This document shows, one piece after another, positions 1 to 10,727 of a DNA stretch of 33,891 nucleotides; the first letter of the stretch is position 1; the number at the start of each line of letters is the position of its first letter. The notes beneath the pieces are model-generated. The model saw nothing but the letters and a program-made list of their open reading frames with translations, was not told where the DNA came from and ran no database searches. The position numbers and the translations under genes are program-made. Source of the DNA: Psychrobacter sp. bablab_jr014 (GTDB lineage: Bacteria > Pseudomonadota > Gammaproteobacteria > Pseudomonadales > Moraxellaceae). Location of the stretch: contig NZ_JACDXT010000031.1 of NCBI RefSeq assembly GCF_016464015.1, positions 1-33,891 of the forward strand, in the 5' to 3' direction.

Positions 1-97
1 AAATGAGATAAATTAAAGGCAAACAAGGAAAATAGCGCAGGTAATATCAAGATATTGGCCAGCTATTTGACACCGTTTGCCAAAGATTTAGCCATTT

Positions 98-143
98 TTA
101 GCCCATTTAGTCATAAACGCTTGAATTAGGGACACGCCCTAAT
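98..143 (-). repeat. Dispersed 46-bp repeat, copy 1
   Basis: Read on the minus strand this begins ATTAGGGCGTGT and ends CTAAATGGGCTAA with 21 bases between. The same two end blocks with the same 21-base spacing occur at 19717-19762 on the plus strand; by eye about 37 of 46 positions agree. It starts a few bases past the stop codon of the FUSC gene. It contains a short dyad at 126-142 (TTAGGG and CCCTAA around 5 bases). The remaining left edge, 1-97, is AT-rich and has no gene that I can support; the repeat may continue into it, since copy 2 could be a truncated form. Confidence 0.7.
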
Positions 144-148
144 AAGCG

Positions 149-1363
149 CTACAAATCCAAATCTGACTCACCTCCTGCACGGCGAATACGCTGCTGCTCA
201 CGGCGCTGATAGCGCACGCCCGAAGCCGCATACCACTTCGGTTTGCTCTCTTGCAATAAGTCGCTTAACGTCTGTAGCTGCTGCTGCAAGGTTTGCGTGA
301 GCCAAAAATAACCTTGCCATTCAAAGCTTAATTGTCCCACACTGGGATAATCCGCCACCAAAATACGCGTAATCGGACGAAACTCTTGCTCGCTTGGGCT
401 GCGTAGCACCGCAGCCACATGACGCATGGCATGGGTCAACTCATGCTGATAATGCTGCAACAGCACACGATTGTCCTCGTCGATACCCGTACGCGCAAGA
501 CGCGGTGACGCTTGTAATAACAAGTCAATCGTGCCAATGATGTTGCGATGCGTGCGCTGAATGTCTTCTAAGGTTTGCTTATTGATTTTGGTTTCATTGG
601 CCGTAGCGGCAATATGTCCACGCACCGTCAATAAGCGCTTATTAATACGTGCCAGCGCTTGCGATAAGTTGCGATCAACAGGGATGTCGTCCTCACCACT
701 GCTATAGCGGGTGCGTAATTTAATCAATCGTGGTGTGTTGGTCGGCTTTGACGTCTCTAACTTACCTTGCTCAACATGGTCGCCCACGCCTGCATATAGC
801 GTTGCGCACGCATCTAAGTTGCTGGACAATAAAAAGCGCCACATCAACGTAGATTTTAGCGGCAAAATAAGTGTCGCTGCGACCGATACGCCCGTGCCAA
901 TCAAGACATTGAGTACTCGATATACACCATCTTCACCGAGCGCGTTTTGCTGTGCCCCTGAGATGATCATCATCATGGTGATGCCCGTAAGCAAACCAAT
1001 ATAACCAAGCTGCTTCACCGCCGCATAGCCAATCAGCGCACTGACTACCCCAATACTGGTGTAGTACACCACCGTCCATGAGCCCGTCACATAATCAAGT
1101 CCGAGCACGCATAAACCCGCAATAATACCAAAGACAGTGCCCAGTACGCGTTCTTTGGCCTTGGTATAGATTGCCCCTTGGTATTGCAATAAACCCAGAA
1201 CGATAAAGACTGTAATTGTCGTCCACTCGCCATGCGGAAAGCGGGTGATAATATTCACAAGTAGCGCCAAAATAACCGCTACCCCAAGACGAATACCGTG
1301 TAGCACGTTCGCATATTGATAGCGGGCATGCGGCTCAACGAGCAAGGCAGCCAAACGTTTCAC
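149..1363 (-). CDS. FUSC-family inner membrane protein
   Basis: A 404-residue membrane protein of the FUSC type (fusaric acid resistance / YccS / aromatic acid exporter relatives). About six hydrophobic segments occupy residues 25-167, including the family-like arginine-LGT-glycine stretch near 72-79 (RVLGTVFG). A soluble, charged and probably helical C-terminal half follows (171-404). Family members are proposed to export aromatic or other weak acids, but the substrate here is unknown. The start is GTG, chosen because AAGGAG lies 9 bases upstream. It is about half the length of classical 600-700 residue FUSC proteins, which carry two membrane halves, so it resembles single-half members. It lies downstream of gltD but is separated by a terminator and has its own candidate promoter, so it is probably a separate transcription unit. 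Confidence 0.8.
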   Translation of the reverse strand: MKRLAALLVEPHARYQYANVLHGIRLGVAVILALLVNIITRFPHGEWTTITVFIVLGLLQYQGAIYTKAKERVLGTVFGIIAGLCVLGLDYVTGSWTVVYYTSIGVVSALIGYAAVKQLGYIGLLTGITMMMIISGAQQNALGEDGVYRVLNVLIGTGVSVAATLILPLKSTLMWRFLLSSNLDACATLYAGVGDHVEQGKLETSKPTNTPRLIKLRTRYSSGEDDIPVDRNLSQALARINKRLLTVRGHIAATANETKINKQTLEDIQRTHRNIIGTIDLLLQASPRLARTGIDEDNRVLLQHYQHELTHAMRHVAAVLRSPSEQEFRPITRILVADYPSVGQLSFEWQGYFWLTQTLQQQLQTLSDLLQESKPKWYAASGVRYQRREQQRIRRAGGESDLDL

Positions 1364-1385
1364 GCAGTCGTGCTCCTTTTAGTGG

Positions 1386-1423
1386 CATTGCCACGCAATG
1401 GCGACAGCGGTTGCCGCGCTGTC
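1386..1423 (-). other. Two stem-loops in the FUSC gene leader
   Basis: Two perfect short inverted repeats sit between the candidate promoter and the Shine-Dalgarno sequence of the FUSC gene: 1386-1400 (CATTGC, 3-base loop, GCAATG) and 1403-1423 (GACAGCG, 7-base loop, CGCTGTC). Neither is followed by a T-run on the minus strand, so they are not obvious terminators. They could be an operator or leader structure; no regulator is encoded beside them. Confidence 0.45.
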
Positions 1424-1434
1424 CAAATACCGTC

Positions 1435-1463
1435 ACTGTAGGCAGTCTATTAACCGCTGTCAA
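1435..1463 (-). promoter_or_regulatory. Candidate sigma-70 promoter for the FUSC gene
   Basis: On the minus strand a perfect TTGACA (-35, 1458-1463) is followed after 17 bases by TACAGT (-10, 1435-1440; four of six consensus positions). It is placed to give a leader of about 65 nt before the GTG start at 1363, and lies downstream of the gltD terminator. Confidence 0.55.
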
Positions 1464-1524
1464 GGTGTTTGTTTTTATACCTGATACAGTGTCTATTTCT
1501 TCTTATGTTTGATTTTCTGCTTTT

Positions 1525-1561
1525 ATAAAAAAACAGCTGCCTTTATTAATAAAGACAGCTG
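1525..1561 (-). terminator. Intrinsic terminator after gltD
   Basis: A 14-bp stem with one mismatch (CAGCTG arms at 1534-1539 and 1556-1561, joined through CTTTATT/AATAAAG) is followed on the minus strand by a run of seven T. It begins about 33 nt past the gltD stop codon. Confidence 0.85.
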
Positions 1562-1593
1562 CATTCATGAACATAATAATAAAAAGGCGTCAC

Positions 1594-3036
<1,443 letters not shown>

Positions 3037-3052
3037 TCAATGCGTGGGCGAT

Positions 3053-6000
3053 TTATTGTGGGTCTGCCATGGTGGTCTTTAATAGTGACGCCATGTTTGC
3101 CGCTTTGGGTTTGACCAAGTAAAACTTGCGCACATAGTGCTCAAAATCAGCCAATAGCGTACGTCCCCACACACTGCCAGTCTTACTGACATGTTCTTCA
3201 ATCACCCGTTTGAGATGGATGCGGTAGCCTTCGGTCTGCTCGCTTGAGATACGATGCAAATCAATCAACTCATGGTTGCAGCGGTCAAAGAAGTCACCTT
3301 CCATATCGAGCACATAGGCGAAGCCGCCCGTCATACCCGCACCAAAGTTCAAGCCTGTACGTCCAAGGATGGTTACCATACCGCCTGTCATATACTCGCA
3401 GCAGTGGTCGCCTGTGCCCTCAACTACTGCCTGTGCGCCTGAGTTACGCACTGCAAAACGCTCACCTGCCGTCCCTGCGGCAAACAGCTTACCACCTGTT
3501 GCCCCATACAAACAGGTATTACCAATAATGGCGCTACTACAGGCTTGGAACTGTGTGTCTTTGGCAGGATAGACAACAATCTCACCGCCTGCCATGCCTT
3601 TACCCACATAGTCGTTGGCATCGCCTTCAAGCTCAATATGTAGGCCACCTGCGTTCCAGACACCTAAACTTTGCCCCGCCGTACCTGTCAAATGCAGACG
3701 AATCGGCTGGTCACTCATACCAAGATTGCCCCAAATCTCTGCGATCTCGCCTGAAATACGCGCACCGATAGAGCGGTCACAGTTACCAATATAATAGCTA
3801 AAGTCGCCGCCCGTGCCTTGCTCAATGGTCGCTGCCATATCGCTCAGCATTTGCTCAGCAAGCAAGCCTTTATCAAAAGGTTCATTACGTGCTTGCTGAC
3901 AGGTCTGCGGCTGCCCTTCACTTGCAGGGTGGCTGTAGAGCAGTGGCGCTAAGTCCAAGTGTTGTTGTTTGCTGGTCGTGCCTGAGATGACTTCTAGTAA
4001 GTCCGTACGTCCGACCAAATCCTCCATACGGCGTACACCAAGCACCGCCAACCATTCACGCGTTTCTTCGGCTACGAACTTAAAGAAGTTCATCAGCATT
4101 TGCACTTCGCCCGTATAGTGCTCGTCACGCAAATCGGCATTTTGGGTGGCAACGCCTGTTGGGCAGTTGTTTAGATGGCAGATACGCAAGTATTTACAGC
4201 CCACGGCAATCATCGGCGTGGTGCCAAAACCAAAGCTTTCTGCGCCCAAAATCGCTGCCTTGACCACATCAAGGCCTGTTTTTAGACCGCCATCGGTTTG
4301 CACACGTACTTTGTCACGCAGTCCATTGACGCGTAACGACTGGTGCGCTTCAGCCAGACCCAGCTCCCACGGCGAGCCAGCATGATGAATAGATGACAAA
4401 GGCGACGCTGCTGTACCACCGTCATACCCTGAGATGGTAATTAGGTCAGCGTAGGCTTTGGCCACACCCGTAGCAATCGTGCCCACGCCAGGGCGTGACA
4501 CCAGCTTCACTGATACCAGCGCGTTTGGATTGACTTGTTTTAAATCAAAAATCAGCTGCGCCAAATCTTCAATCGAGTAAATATCATGATGCGGTGGCGG
4601 TGAAATCAATGTCACCCCAGGCACAGAATAACGCAGACGCGCAATCAAGGCATTGACCTTGCCGCCTGGTAACTGACCACCTTCACCAGGTTTTGCCCCT
4701 TGAGCAATCTTAATCTGCATGACCTCAGCCGAACGCAAGTATGCTGGCGTAACACCAAAGCGGCCTGAGGCAATCTGCTTGATTTTTGAATTGCGTAGTG
4801 TGCCGTAGCGTACGGGGTCTTCACCGCCCTCACCTGAGTTTGAGCGCCCGCCCAAGCTATTCATTGCCATCGCAATGGATTCGTGTGCTTCAGGCGATAG
4901 TGCGCCCAATGACATGCCCGCCGAATCAAAGCGCGCTAGGATATCCGCCGCGTCTTCGACCTCATTGACATCGATGCTGTTGTCGGTTTTTAGTTGCAAC
5001 AAATCGCGCAAGGTCGCCACAGGGCGCTTGTTGACGATGTCGGCATACTCACGATAATCTTGGTAGTCGCCTGTACGTACGGCAGTGTGTAGCGCCTTAA
5101 TCACATCAGGGTTAAAGGCGTGGTATTCCTTGTTAAACACAAACTTTAACAAGCCGCCTTTTTCAAGGGGCAGACGACGCTTGAAGGCATTTGCCGCCAG
5201 CTGTGCTTGGTCAGCAGCGATGTCCTCAAAGGTTGCGCCCTTGATACGGCTTTGTACGCCTTTAAAGCAGGTATTGACCACTTCTTCTGACAGACCAACC
5301 GCTTCAAACAACTGCGCGCCGCGATAGGAGACGATGGTCGAGATGCCCATTTTTGATAAGATTTTGAGCAAGCCTTTGTCCAAGCCTTTACGGAAATTGA
5401 CACGCGCTTGCAGTGGGTCACCGAGCAGCTCGCCACTAGCCACCAAGTCTTCAATCACATCATAAGCCAAATACGGATAAATACAGGTCGCGCCAAAGCC
5501 AATCAGTACCGCCGCTTGATGCGAGTCACGTACCAAACCTGTTTCAATGATTAGGTTAGCATTGGTACGGATACCCTCAGCAATCAGATAGTGATGCACA
5601 GCGCCTGTGGTCATAATGGCGTTGGCAGGCACGGTATCTTTGCTGATATTTTTATCAGACAATACAATCAGCGTGTTGCCTGCATTGATGGCGTCTTTTA
5701 CCTTCGCGCAAATTTGAGCAATCGCGTCTTTGAGCGCCATATCCGCAGGATAATTAAGGTCAATACGAGCAAGACGGAACGCAGGATCATCCAGATACTC
5801 AATTTGATGCATTTTACTGGCTGATAAAATAGGCGACGATAAGATCAAACGGTGCGCATCTTTTGCGACAGGCGCAAACACATTGGTCTGTGCGCCAAGA
5901 CAAGTCTGTAGCGACATGACGATAGACTCACGCAACGGGTCAATCGGTGGGTTGGTCACCTGCGCAAACTGCTGACGGAAAAAATCACCCACGTGACGAA

Positions 6001-7516
6001 TCTGCTGTGACAGTACCGCCATCGGCGTATCATCACCCATTGAACCCACAGGCTCTTGCGCGTTTTCAGCGTTCGGGCGAATGATGTCCGTACGCTCTTC
6101 ATTGGTGATGTTGTACATCTTTTGCAGCGCTTTTAATGGCTCACCGCGTTCCGTTTTAGCCGCGAGTTGCTCTTCTAAACGCTCATCATCGCGGATACGT
6201 ACCGCATGCTCACGCAGCCAGCGGCGGTAAGGGTGCGCTTTTTTAAGCTGCATGCCAATAGCTTTGGTGTCTAAAATCTGACCATTTTGCGTATCAATGA
6301 CCAGCATCTGCCCTGCACCCACACGTCCTTTGGCGATGACTTCGGTGGGTGCATAATCCCACACGCCCACTTCTGAGGCAACAGTGATATAGCCATTTTT
6401 GGTCGTGACCCAGCGCGATGGGCGCAGACCATTTCTATCGAGCATACATACCGCATAGCGACCGTCTTGAATCACCAGACCTGCTGGGCCATCCCACGCT
6501 TCCATGTGCTGAGAATAAAACTCATAGAACGCGCGCAAGTCCATGTCCATATTGTCCACATTTTGCCACGCAGGCGGCACCAAAATAGACATGGCATGGA
6601 ATAGGCTCATACCGCCCGCCATCAATACCTCAAGCATGTTATCAAGGCTTGATGAATCAGAGCCTGTCAGGTTTACAAGTGGGGTTAGCTCAGGAATTTC
6701 AGGCAGTTTGGCAGACTTAAGCTTTGGCGTGCGTGCTTGCGCCCAGTTGCGGTTACCTGTAATGGTGTTTAGCTCACCATTGTGCGCCAAATAGCGAAAC
6801 GGCTGCGCAAGCGGCCAACGCGGTAAGGTGTTGGTCGAAAAGCGCTGATGGAAAACCACAATATGCGAGGCCAAACGCTCATCTTGCAGATCCAAAAAGA
6901 ACGTTGGCAAGTCTGAGGGCATGACTAGCCCTTTATAAATGATGGTTTGGGTACTGAGTGAACACACATAATACAGCGGGTCATCGGTCAGTTGTTGCCC
7001 TGCACGGCGGCGCGCCACAAACAGTCTGCGGTTAATATCCTCAATGCTCATATCATCAGGGGCATTGACAAAGATTTGCTGAAAGCCTGGCAGACTTTGC
7101 ATGGCAATCTCGCCGACGATGTCCAAGTCATGCGGCACATCACGCCAGCCCGCAACACTCAAGCCCTCCGCCTCTAGCGCCTTAGTCAACACTTCTTGGC
7201 TGTGCTTGGCTTTAGCACGATCGGTATTAACAAACACCATCCCAACCGCAAAGTTATCGTGTAGGGTAAAGCCGCATTCATCAGCGACTGTACGGAAAAA
7301 GTCCGTCGGCATAGCGAGTAACAGACCACAGCCGTCGCCTGTGCGACCATCAGCAGCGACCCCACCACGGTGGGTCATACAACTCAAGCTGTGAATGGCT
7401 GTCTTAACTAAATCGTGACTGGCAACCCCTTCAATATGGGCAATCAATCCAAAACCGCAGTTGTCCGAAAAGTCCTCAGGCGAGGCAAGGTACGAGGAAG
7501 AAGAGATCATTGACAT
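3053..7516 (-). CDS. gltB: Glutamate synthase (NADPH) large subunit
   Basis: The 1487-residue alpha subunit hydrolyses glutamine and channels the ammonia to 2-oxoglutarate, giving glutamate in the cytoplasm. The class II amidotransferase nucleophile is Cys20 ([12 protein letters not shown]), so a 19-residue propeptide is presumably removed. Central and FMN-binding synthase domains follow, with the 3Fe-4S cysteines at 1107, 1113 and 1118 ([12 protein letters not shown]). The C-terminal part is the Gly-rich GXGXG beta-helix. The start ATG at 7514-7516 has AAGGA about 7 bases upstream; a second in-frame ATG two codons later is less well spaced. It begins the gltBD unit and has a very long upstream untranslated region (7517-8297), which suggests regulation at that site. 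No key residue appears to be missing. Confidence 0.97.
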   Translation of the reverse strand: MSMISSSSYLASPEDFSDNCGFGLIAHIEGVASHDLVKTAIHSLSCMTHRGGVAADGRTGDGCGLLLAMPTDFFRTVADECGFTLHDNFAVGMVFVNTDRAKAKHSQEVLTKALEAEGLSVAGWRDVPHDLDIVGEIAMQSLPGFQQIFVNAPDDMSIEDINRRLFVARRRAGQQLTDDPLYYVCSLSTQTIIYKGLVMPSDLPTFFLDLQDERLASHIVVFHQRFSTNTLPRWPLAQPFRYLAHNGELNTITGNRNWAQARTPKLKSAKLPEIPELTPLVNLTGSDSSSLDNMLEVLMAGGMSLFHAMSILVPPAWQNVDNMDMDLRAFYEFYSQHMEAWDGPAGLVIQDGRYAVCMLDRNGLRPSRWVTTKNGYITVASEVGVWDYAPTEVIAKGRVGAGQMLVIDTQNGQILDTKAIGMQLKKAHPYRRWLREHAVRIRDDERLEEQLAAKTERGEPLKALQKMYNITNEERTDIIRPNAENAQEPVGSMGDDTPMAVLSQQIRHVGDFFRQQFAQVTNPPIDPLRESIVMSLQTCLGAQTNVFAPVAKDAHRLILSSPILSASKMHQIEYLDDPAFRLARIDLNYPADMALKDAIAQICAKVKDAINAGNTLIVLSDKNISKDTVPANAIMTTGAVHHYLIAEGIRTNANLIIETGLVRDSHQAAVLIGFGATCIYPYLAYDVIEDLVASGELLGDPLQARVNFRKGLDKGLLKILSKMGISTIVSYRGAQLFEAVGLSEEVVNTCFKGVQSRIKGATFEDIAADQAQLAANAFKRRLPLEKGGLLKFVFNKEYHAFNPDVIKALHTAVRTGDYQDYREYADIVNKRPVATLRDLLQLKTDNSIDVNEVEDAADILARFDSAGMSLGALSPEAHESIAMAMNSLGGRSNSGEGGEDPVRYGTLRNSKIKQIASGRFGVTPAYLRSAEVMQIKIAQGAKPGEGGQLPGGKVNALIARLRYSVPGVTLISPPPHHDIYSIEDLAQLIFDLKQVNPNALVSVKLVSRPGVGTIATGVAKAYADLITISGYDGGTAASPLSSIHHAGSPWELGLAEAHQSLRVNGLRDKVRVQTDGGLKTGLDVVKAAILGAESFGFGTTPMIAVGCKYLRICHLNNCPTGVATQNADLRDEHYTGEVQMLMNFFKFVAEETREWLAVLGVRRMEDLVGRTDLLEVISGTTSKQQHLDLAPLLYSHPASEGQPQTCQQARNEPFDKGLLAEQMLSDMAATIEQGTGGDFSYYIGNCDRSIGARISGEIAEIWGNLGMSDQPIRLHLTGTAGQSLGVWNAGGLHIELEGDANDYVGKGMAGGEIVVYPAKDTQFQACSSAIIGNTCLYGATGGKLFAAGTAGERFAVRNSGAQAVVEGTGDHCCEYMTGGMVTILGRTGLNFGAGMTGGFAYVLDMEGDFFDRCNHELIDLHRISSEQTEGYRIHLKRVIEEHVSKTGSVWGRTLLADFEHYVRKFYLVKPKAANMASLLKTTMADPQ

Positions 7517-7776
7517 GGCATTTCCTTATGGTGGTGGCGCGTGACAAACGATAATGCATCGATATGACACCGCAAGGCGATTGGACACACACAATATCAC
7601 TGGCGTAGAGCGTTACCCGTCCGCTACGTTCACGCAATTTGCAAACGTAGGGGCGACTCGGTGACCATTGGTATCAAAGGCAAACTTTGCAACGGCAGCG
7701 ATGGTAATAGACGTGCGCGGTAGAGTAAGGCTCGATGGATGATTTGAAAATCATGACAACACGGTCAAAGCGCTTG

Positions 7777-7821
7777 GTATCAAGGGATACTGACAGTAAA
7801 GTCAGTGGCAAGTGACTTGCC
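7777..7821 (-). repeat. Three back-to-back perfect inverted repeats in the gltB leader
   Basis: Within 45 bp there are GTATC-AAGG-GATAC (7777-7790), ACTGAC-AGTAAA-GTCAGT (7789-7806) and GGCAAG-TGA-CTTGCC (7807-7821), every arm perfect. They lie 261-305 nt before the gltB start. No T-run follows on the minus strand, so this is not a simple terminator. It could be a structured RNA leader or an array of protein-binding sites. Confidence 0.65.
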
Positions 7822-7942
7822 TGAGATAATAAGCGGTAGAGGAAGGCATAGAAACAGACAAGTTGTCCTTAATGTCTGATACAGTAAGCAACAGCATGGG
7901 GTTGTTTATTGTGGGCAATATCAAGTACCGTCCTATGCACTT

Positions 7943-7956
7943 ATGACCGAGGTCAT
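7943..7956. promoter_or_regulatory. Dyad ATGACC-GA-GGTCAT, candidate operator
   Basis: A 14-bp dyad, symmetric in all 12 arm positions, lies about 430 bp upstream of the gltB start. The form suits binding by a dimeric regulator, but no regulator gene is nearby and the protein cannot be named. Confidence 0.35.
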
Positions 7957-8297
7957 CACCTAGTAAAATATTGTCTATATTCATCTTAGTAAATCATAAC
8001 CACAAAAGCCAGCCTTTTTTTCAATGATTAATGTCGGTTTTTTTAGACAACAACAACCTTTTACAACTAAAATAAAGGTAACAACCAAATTATTAAAAAA
8101 CATTTGTTATATTTATTCATTTATATGTTTATTTACAGTATTTTTACTAATATTTACTTACATATATATTTGCTATTTCTTATATTTATGATGGTTTATC
8201 CCCAATGCTGTTTTACCTCTTATTGAACGAGCAATATTTTAAGTAGCTTAAGGCAGTTGTATGAGGATTTATTGACGGTATTTGTCATTTTTTTGTA

Positions 8298-8334
8298 TAA
8301 AAAAAGCCTGACCTCTTAGGAGACCAAGCTTTTA
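8298..8334 (-). terminator. Intrinsic terminator after the SPOR-like gene
   Basis: An A/T-flanked hairpin (outer arms AAAAGC and GCTTTT, inner arms CTC and GAG, with an internal loop) is followed on the minus strand by seven T. It lies about 65 nt beyond the stop codon at 8398. Confidence 0.75.
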
Positions 8335-8397
8335 TAGAATACAAGGTGTATGTTCACGAGCAGCGATTATCGTTCGCTGCTGCTTTGAATGGCTGGT

Positions 8398-9468
8398 TTA
8401 TTGGACTTTTTCCTCTATCAGTGCTTTCATACTGTCGTTCTTGTTAGCATTGGCATTGCCGTTAGTCTTGCCATTACCGTTATTTCCATTACCGTTATTT
8501 CCATTACGGTTATTGCCATTACCGTTATTGCCATTACCGTTATTGCCATTACCGTTATTGCCATTGTCGGTTGGCGCAGGTTTATTGGCCTTAGGCGCTT
8601 CTGTTGGTTTTGATGGTGTCTTTGCAGGCTCACTCGTTGTATTTTGAGAGCTTGCACGACCTTCTTCAGACGCAATGGTACGCTCTTCGTTCACTGCTAA
8701 GGTATCTGATGTATCTGCTGACTGGCGAATACTTTCAGTAGGCGCACTACTGGTGCTCTTCTCTACAGGTTCAGGCTCTGGCTCACGCACAGGGACTTCA
8801 CGCTTGGTTGGTTTTAAGTTGACAGCACGCGTACGCTGGGTACTCAAATCTTTTAACGGCTCTGGGCGTTCGTAATTATCAACGATTGTAAGATAACGAT
8901 TAATCTCTTCGGGTAAAACGCGTACGTTCGCAGGTAAGTCAAAATCAATCAACTTGGCGGCACCGACCGCTTCTTGTGGGCTACTCATAATGCTATAAGT
9001 CAACATATAACGTGGCTGATTATCACTGTCTCGATAGCGGAAATAAGCAAACTTTTTGCGATCTTTTCGACCATCCAAATAGTTAGTAATGACCTCGTTT
9101 TCAGCCACGTTCATGACCTGTACGGTCCATTTACCCTTGTTGGCCAACAGATAACGCTTGTCCTTAAACTCATCAGGATAATCACGCAAGTCGCGCACCG
9201 TCTCTTCAAAGTTAATCGGCTGTACATCGGTATCCAGCTCATGTAATGATTCAACACGCTTTGGCTGCTCAAATGGCGCCAGTCCCTCTTGAGCTTGCGG
9301 CGCTTCGATAGGCGCGTTCTCAATTTTCGCACCCGCAGCAGGCGTTTGGCTAAACATCCACACCAGCGCCGTGATGACGCCCATAATCAAGGTCATTAAC
9401 AGCCAAATCAGCGCTTGACGGCGATAAGAGGTGCGCGTCTGTGGGTTCGTTGAAGAAAATAAAGCCAT
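8398..9468 (-). CDS. Membrane-anchored SPOR-like protein with Asn/Gly tail
   Basis: A 356-residue protein with a short cytoplasmic N-terminus, one membrane segment (about 19-40), a Pro/Glu/Ala-rich linker, and a SPOR-like beta-alpha region at about 112-196 (starting KWTVQVMN). A Ser/Thr/Glu/Pro-rich stretch follows, then an Asn-Gly tail (about 303-345). SPOR domains bind glycan strands lacking stem peptides at division sites. The gene sits directly after aroB, the position occupied by damX in enterobacteria and by a SPOR gene in Pseudomonas, so a role in cell envelope or division is a reasonable inference. The SPOR-like part lies mid-protein, not at the C-terminus, and is divergent. The ATG has AAAGGA about 6 bases upstream. 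The name damX would be positional only and is not assigned. Confidence 0.75.
   Translation of the reverse strand: MALFSSTNPQTRTSYRRQALIWLLMTLIMGVITALVWMFSQTPAAGAKIENAPIEAPQAQEGLAPFEQPKRVESLHELDTDVQPINFEETVRDLRDYPDEFKDKRYLLANKGKWTVQVMNVAENEVITNYLDGRKDRKKFAYFRYRDSDNQPRYMLTYSIMSSPQEAVGAAKLIDFDLPANVRVLPEEINRYLTIVDNYERPEPLKDLSTQRTRAVNLKPTKREVPVREPEPEPVEKSTSSAPTESIRQSADTSDTLAVNEERTIASEEGRASSQNTTSEPAKTPSKPTEAPKANKPAPTDNGNNGNGNNGNGNNGNGNNRNGNNGNGNNGNGKTNGNANANKNDSMKALIEEKVQ
8471..8565 (-). repeat. 15-bp tandem repeat, six copies plus a third
   Basis: On the plus strand the unit is CCATTACCGTTATTG or a close variant, repeated at 8471, 8486, 8501, 8516, 8531 and 8546, with 5 bases of a seventh. It lies in frame in the 3' part of the SPOR-like gene and encodes the five-residue period NGNNG. 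One C-to-G change in copy 3 turns a Gly into Arg. Unit length is divisible by three, so copy-number change alters tail length without breaking the frame. Confidence 0.95.
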
Positions 9469-9538
9469 GCTGTATCCTTTATCAAACGCTTACGCGTGAT
9501 TTGTCAGTGCCTGTAAAACCATCATTATCAAAATGGTC

Positions 9539-10642
9539 TTATATTGAGCAAGTTGCAGGGGTCAATACCTCTTGCAGCTGTTCGGTCGCAAACGCTGTCG
9601 TTAGCACCGCATTTCCTAATGATTTTAACAAAATCAGGCGTATTTGTCCGCGTTTGACTTTTTTGTCATGACCCATCAGCCCAAGCGCAGTTTCGGTGGC
9701 AATGATAGGCGGCTCAGTTGGCAGATTGGCTTGTTTGAGTACTGCCTTGATTCGTGCCACATCATCATAACTTATCCAGCCCAGCATTTTTGAGAGGATT
9801 GCTGCCTGCACCATACCCGCTGCAACTGCCTCCCCATGGAGCCATTTACCGTAGCCTTCATGCGTTTCGATCACATGACCAAACGTGTGGCCAAAGTTTA
9901 ACAGCGCGCGCTGTCCGGCCTCACGCTCATCTTGCGCCACGACTTTTGCTTTATAATCGCAGCAGCGCTTGACCGCCGCGCCCAGTACCGCTAAGTCTAG
10001 CGCCATCATAGCGGGTAGCTTGTCTTCAAGCCACGTCAAAAAGTCAGCGTCCATAATCAGCGCATATTTAATAACTTCGGCAAGCCCCGCCGACAGCTCG
10101 CGGGCAGGCAACGTGGTTAAAGTACTCATATCAGCAAGTACCATACGCGGCTGCCAAAACGCACCAATCATGTTTTTACCTTTAGGATGATTGATACCTG
10201 TCTTGCCGCCGACGCTTGAATCGACTTGGGATAACAGTGTGGTCGGAATTTGAATAAAGTCCACACCGCGCATAAAGCTGGCGGCAGCAAAGCCTGTCAT
10301 ATCACCAACCACGCCGCCACCTAATGCGACCAACGTTACATCGCGATTAAAGTGATGGGTCATCAGCACGTCATAAATCTGATTGATGCTGTCTTGGTTT
10401 TTGTATTGCTCACCATCAGGCAAAATGCACACTGCCACCTCAAACTCTGAGCTGAGGGCATCTTGTAATGGTGCTAAGTACAAAGGCGCTACCGTGTCAT
10501 TGGTAACGATCAAAACTTGCTTACCGCGAATATAAGGGGCAATCTGTGCACCCATATCACTATTCTGTGTAATGATAATGGGGTAATCATGGCTTTGGGT
10601 CGACACCATGAGCTTATCGTTAAATAAAGACGCGACCATCAT
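9539..10642 (-). CDS. aroB: 3-dehydroquinate synthase
   Basis: The 367-residue enzyme converts DAHP to 3-dehydroquinate, the second step of the shikimate pathway, using NAD and a divalent metal. Visible family features are DGEQYKN near residue 75, the glycine-rich [11 protein letters not shown] nucleotide loop, [31 protein letters not shown], and the metal-binding histidine region [12 protein letters not shown]. Two adjacent ATG codons open the frame; AGGA is 4 bases from the first and 7 from the second, so the second (366 residues) is the likelier start. It is 85 bp downstream of aroK and 70 bp upstream of the SPOR-like gene on the same strand, with no terminator in between, so the three are probably one operon. 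Confidence 0.97.
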   Translation of the reverse strand: MMVASLFNDKLMVSTQSHDYPIIITQNSDMGAQIAPYIRGKQVLIVTNDTVAPLYLAPLQDALSSEFEVAVCILPDGEQYKNQDSINQIYDVLMTHHFNRDVTLVALGGGVVGDMTGFAAASFMRGVDFIQIPTTLLSQVDSSVGGKTGINHPKGKNMIGAFWQPRMVLADMSTLTTLPARELSAGLAEVIKYALIMDADFLTWLEDKLPAMMALDLAVLGAAVKRCCDYKAKVVAQDEREAGQRALLNFGHTFGHVIETHEGYGKWLHGEAVAAGMVQAAILSKMLGWISYDDVARIKAVLKQANLPTEPPIIATETALGLMGHDKKVKRGQIRLILLKSLGNAVLTTAFATEQLQEVLTPATCSI

Positions 10643-10727
10643 ATATTCCTTACCTATCAGGTGTTTTGTTCATCGGCGCTTGGCTTTTGCCATAGTATCC
10701 AATACGTTGATGCTTCTTTAGCGTTAC

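Larger units (their letters stand above)
7517..8297 (-). other. Long non-coding region upstream of gltB
   Basis: No gene that I can support lies here. The part nearest gltB (7517-7960) is of mixed composition and dense in short perfect dyads: 7680-7690, 7741-7752, 7777-7790, 7789-7806, 7807-7821 and 7943-7956. The part from about 8040 to 8200 is strongly AT-rich. I could not find a sigma-70 promoter with both hexamers good and a 16-18 spacer, although several lone -10-like sequences exist on the minus strand. The region must contain the gltB promoter because a terminator closes the upstream unit at 8298-8334. Confidence 0.6.

Noticed and set aside
7802..7984. A 60-codon minus-strand open frame in the gltB upstream region
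   Set aside because: Weak ribosome site, no recognisable family, and its 3' end runs into the hairpin cluster; better explained as chance.
8471..8565. CRISPR-like array
   Set aside because: The 15-bp repeats are directly adjacent with no spacers and are in frame in a gene.
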